DNA of 64,000 bases from an uncultured Draconibacterium sp. GTDB lineage: Bacteria > Bacteroidota > Bacteroidia > Bacteroidales > Prolixibacteraceae. The notes under the pieces were generated by a model. That model was not told the origin of the DNA. It saw only the letters and a list, made by a program, of their open reading frames with translations, and made no database searches. A program made the translations under genes and the position numbers. The DNA is taken from positions 1,488,001-1,552,000 of the forward strand of contig NZ_OY782038.1 of assembly GCF_963677575.1 (NCBI RefSeq), read 5' to 3'. Positions 63,339 to 64,000 of this stretch are shown here, piece after piece; position 1 is the first letter of the stretch, and every line of letters begins with the position of its first letter.

Positions 63339-64000
63339 ATGAAAAACTTACATACAACATTAACCACTATTATTCTGTTATTTATTTCTACCCACACTAA
63401 CGCACAAATAACTAACGACTATTTCCCGCCATCAGAATTAACTACCGTTGGCGCCTACTATTATCCCGAGCACTGGGATGAAAGCCAGTGGGAACGCGAT
63501 ATAAAACACATGGCCGGCCTGGGCTTTGAATTTACCCATTTTGCCGAATTTGCCTGGGCACAGTTGGAACCCAGTGAAGGAGTTTACAACTTTACATGGC
63601 TCGATAAAGCCGTTGAACTGGCAGCCAAATACAACCTAAAAGTAGTTATGTGCACTTCAACCGCAACCCCGCCGGTTTGGCTGGTGCGTAAACATCCCGA
63701 TATTTTAAAGCAGCATGAAGACGGGACAAAAATGGATCACGGGGCACGCCAACACGCGTCGTTTTCCAACAACTATTACCGTGAGTACGCAATGAAAATG
63801 ATTGCCGAACTGGCAAAACATTACGGCAACGATCCTCGAATTATTGGCTGGCAACTGGATAACGAACCTGCTGCCAATGTTGATTTCGGCGAGGATGCCC
63901 AAAATCGTTTTCGCGCCTGGCTGAAAAACAAATACAAAAACATTAATGCCCTGAACAAAGCCTGGGGCACCAACTTCTGGAGCGGTACTTACACCAGTTT
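63339..64000 (+). CDS. GH42-type beta-galactosidase (3' part outside window)
   Basis: The first 220 residues are visible, from the ATG at 63339; an in-frame ATG at 63297 would add 14 residues, but MKNLHTTLTTIILLFISTHTNAQ is a clean signal peptide. The GH42 barrel begins with VGAYYYPEHWDESQWERDI, MAGLGFEFTHFAEFAWAQLEP and TATPPVWLVRKHPDIL. The acid/base glutamate 176 lies in WQLDNEPAAN, and RAWLKNKYKNINALNKAWGT follows, all standard for GH42. The nucleophile is beyond the window end. It hydrolyses terminal beta-galactose and, with a signal peptide, acts outside the cytoplasm, which is not the rule for GH42. It is probably part of the third locus, controlled through the sigma/anti-sigma pair or its own promoter after the hairpin. 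Confidence 0.9.
   Translation, partial: MKNLHTTLTTIILLFISTHTNAQITNDYFPPSELTTVGAYYYPEHWDESQWERDIKHMAGLGFEFTHFAEFAWAQLEPSEGVYNFTWLDKAVELAAKYNLKVVMCTSTATPPVWLVRKHPDILKQHEDGTKMDHGARQHASFSNNYYREYAMKMIAELAKHYGNDPRIIGWQLDNEPAANVDFGEDAQNRFRAWLKNKYKNINALNKAWGTNFWSGTYTS

Overview
The window is about 64 kb from a Bacteroidota genome. The evidence is three SusC/SusD pairs, two hybrid two-component regulators (HTCS) of the propeller/AraC type, an ECF-sigma/FecR pair feeding a SusC with an STN domain, a type IX secretion C-terminal domain, and a near absence of Shine-Dalgarno sequences. The style recalls Marinilabiliales/Prolixibacteraceae, but the genus cannot be fixed from this sequence. It is a specialist plant cell-wall degradation region. 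No rRNA, tRNA, CRISPR array or insertion sequence was seen.

Left part (1-17730, all minus strand): the 5' 600 codons of a GH3 beta-glucosidase (cut by the window edge), a small secreted protein, and a TetR regulator with two tandem 30-bp inverted repeats at its own start. Then comes an array of secreted alpha/beta-hydrolases: nine paralogues with an N-terminal E-set/CBM48-like domain and a CE1/esterase-D-like catalytic domain, plus a tenth hydrolase of different architecture. A secreted amidohydrolase and an internally deleted DUF1593 (nucleoside-hydrolase-like) gene sit inside the array. The nucleophilic GxSxG serine is intact in all ten hydrolases, and two adjacent pairs look like recent duplications.

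Middle part (17731-34907): a 1.2 kb divergent regulatory region separates the array from a plus-strand locus with SusC, SusD, a surface lipoprotein, a BACON-GH5 endo-glucanase, a PA14-GH31 alpha-xylosidase and an HTCS. The BACON-GH5 plus PA14-GH31 combination is the signature of the Bacteroides ovatus xyloglucan locus, so this is most likely a xyloglucan PUL. The divergent esterases could strip acyl groups from the same hemicellulose; that link is inference from position.

Right part (35080-55885): a pectin PUL. A KdgF-like cupin is divergent from a second HTCS, which is followed by a 35-residue membrane-peptide ORF, SusC, SusD, a DUF5123-like surface lipoprotein, PL1, GH43, CE8, GH28, CE12, CE8 and PL1. 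Together these can demethylate, deacetylate, cleave and import homogalacturonan/rhamnogalacturonan fragments.

Far right (56344-64000): a third locus under a different control logic, with ECF sigma, FecR anti-sigma, an STN-bearing SusC, a SusD, and the start of a GH42-type beta-galactosidase cut by the window end. Its substrate is not determined; a galactose-containing glycan is the simplest guess.
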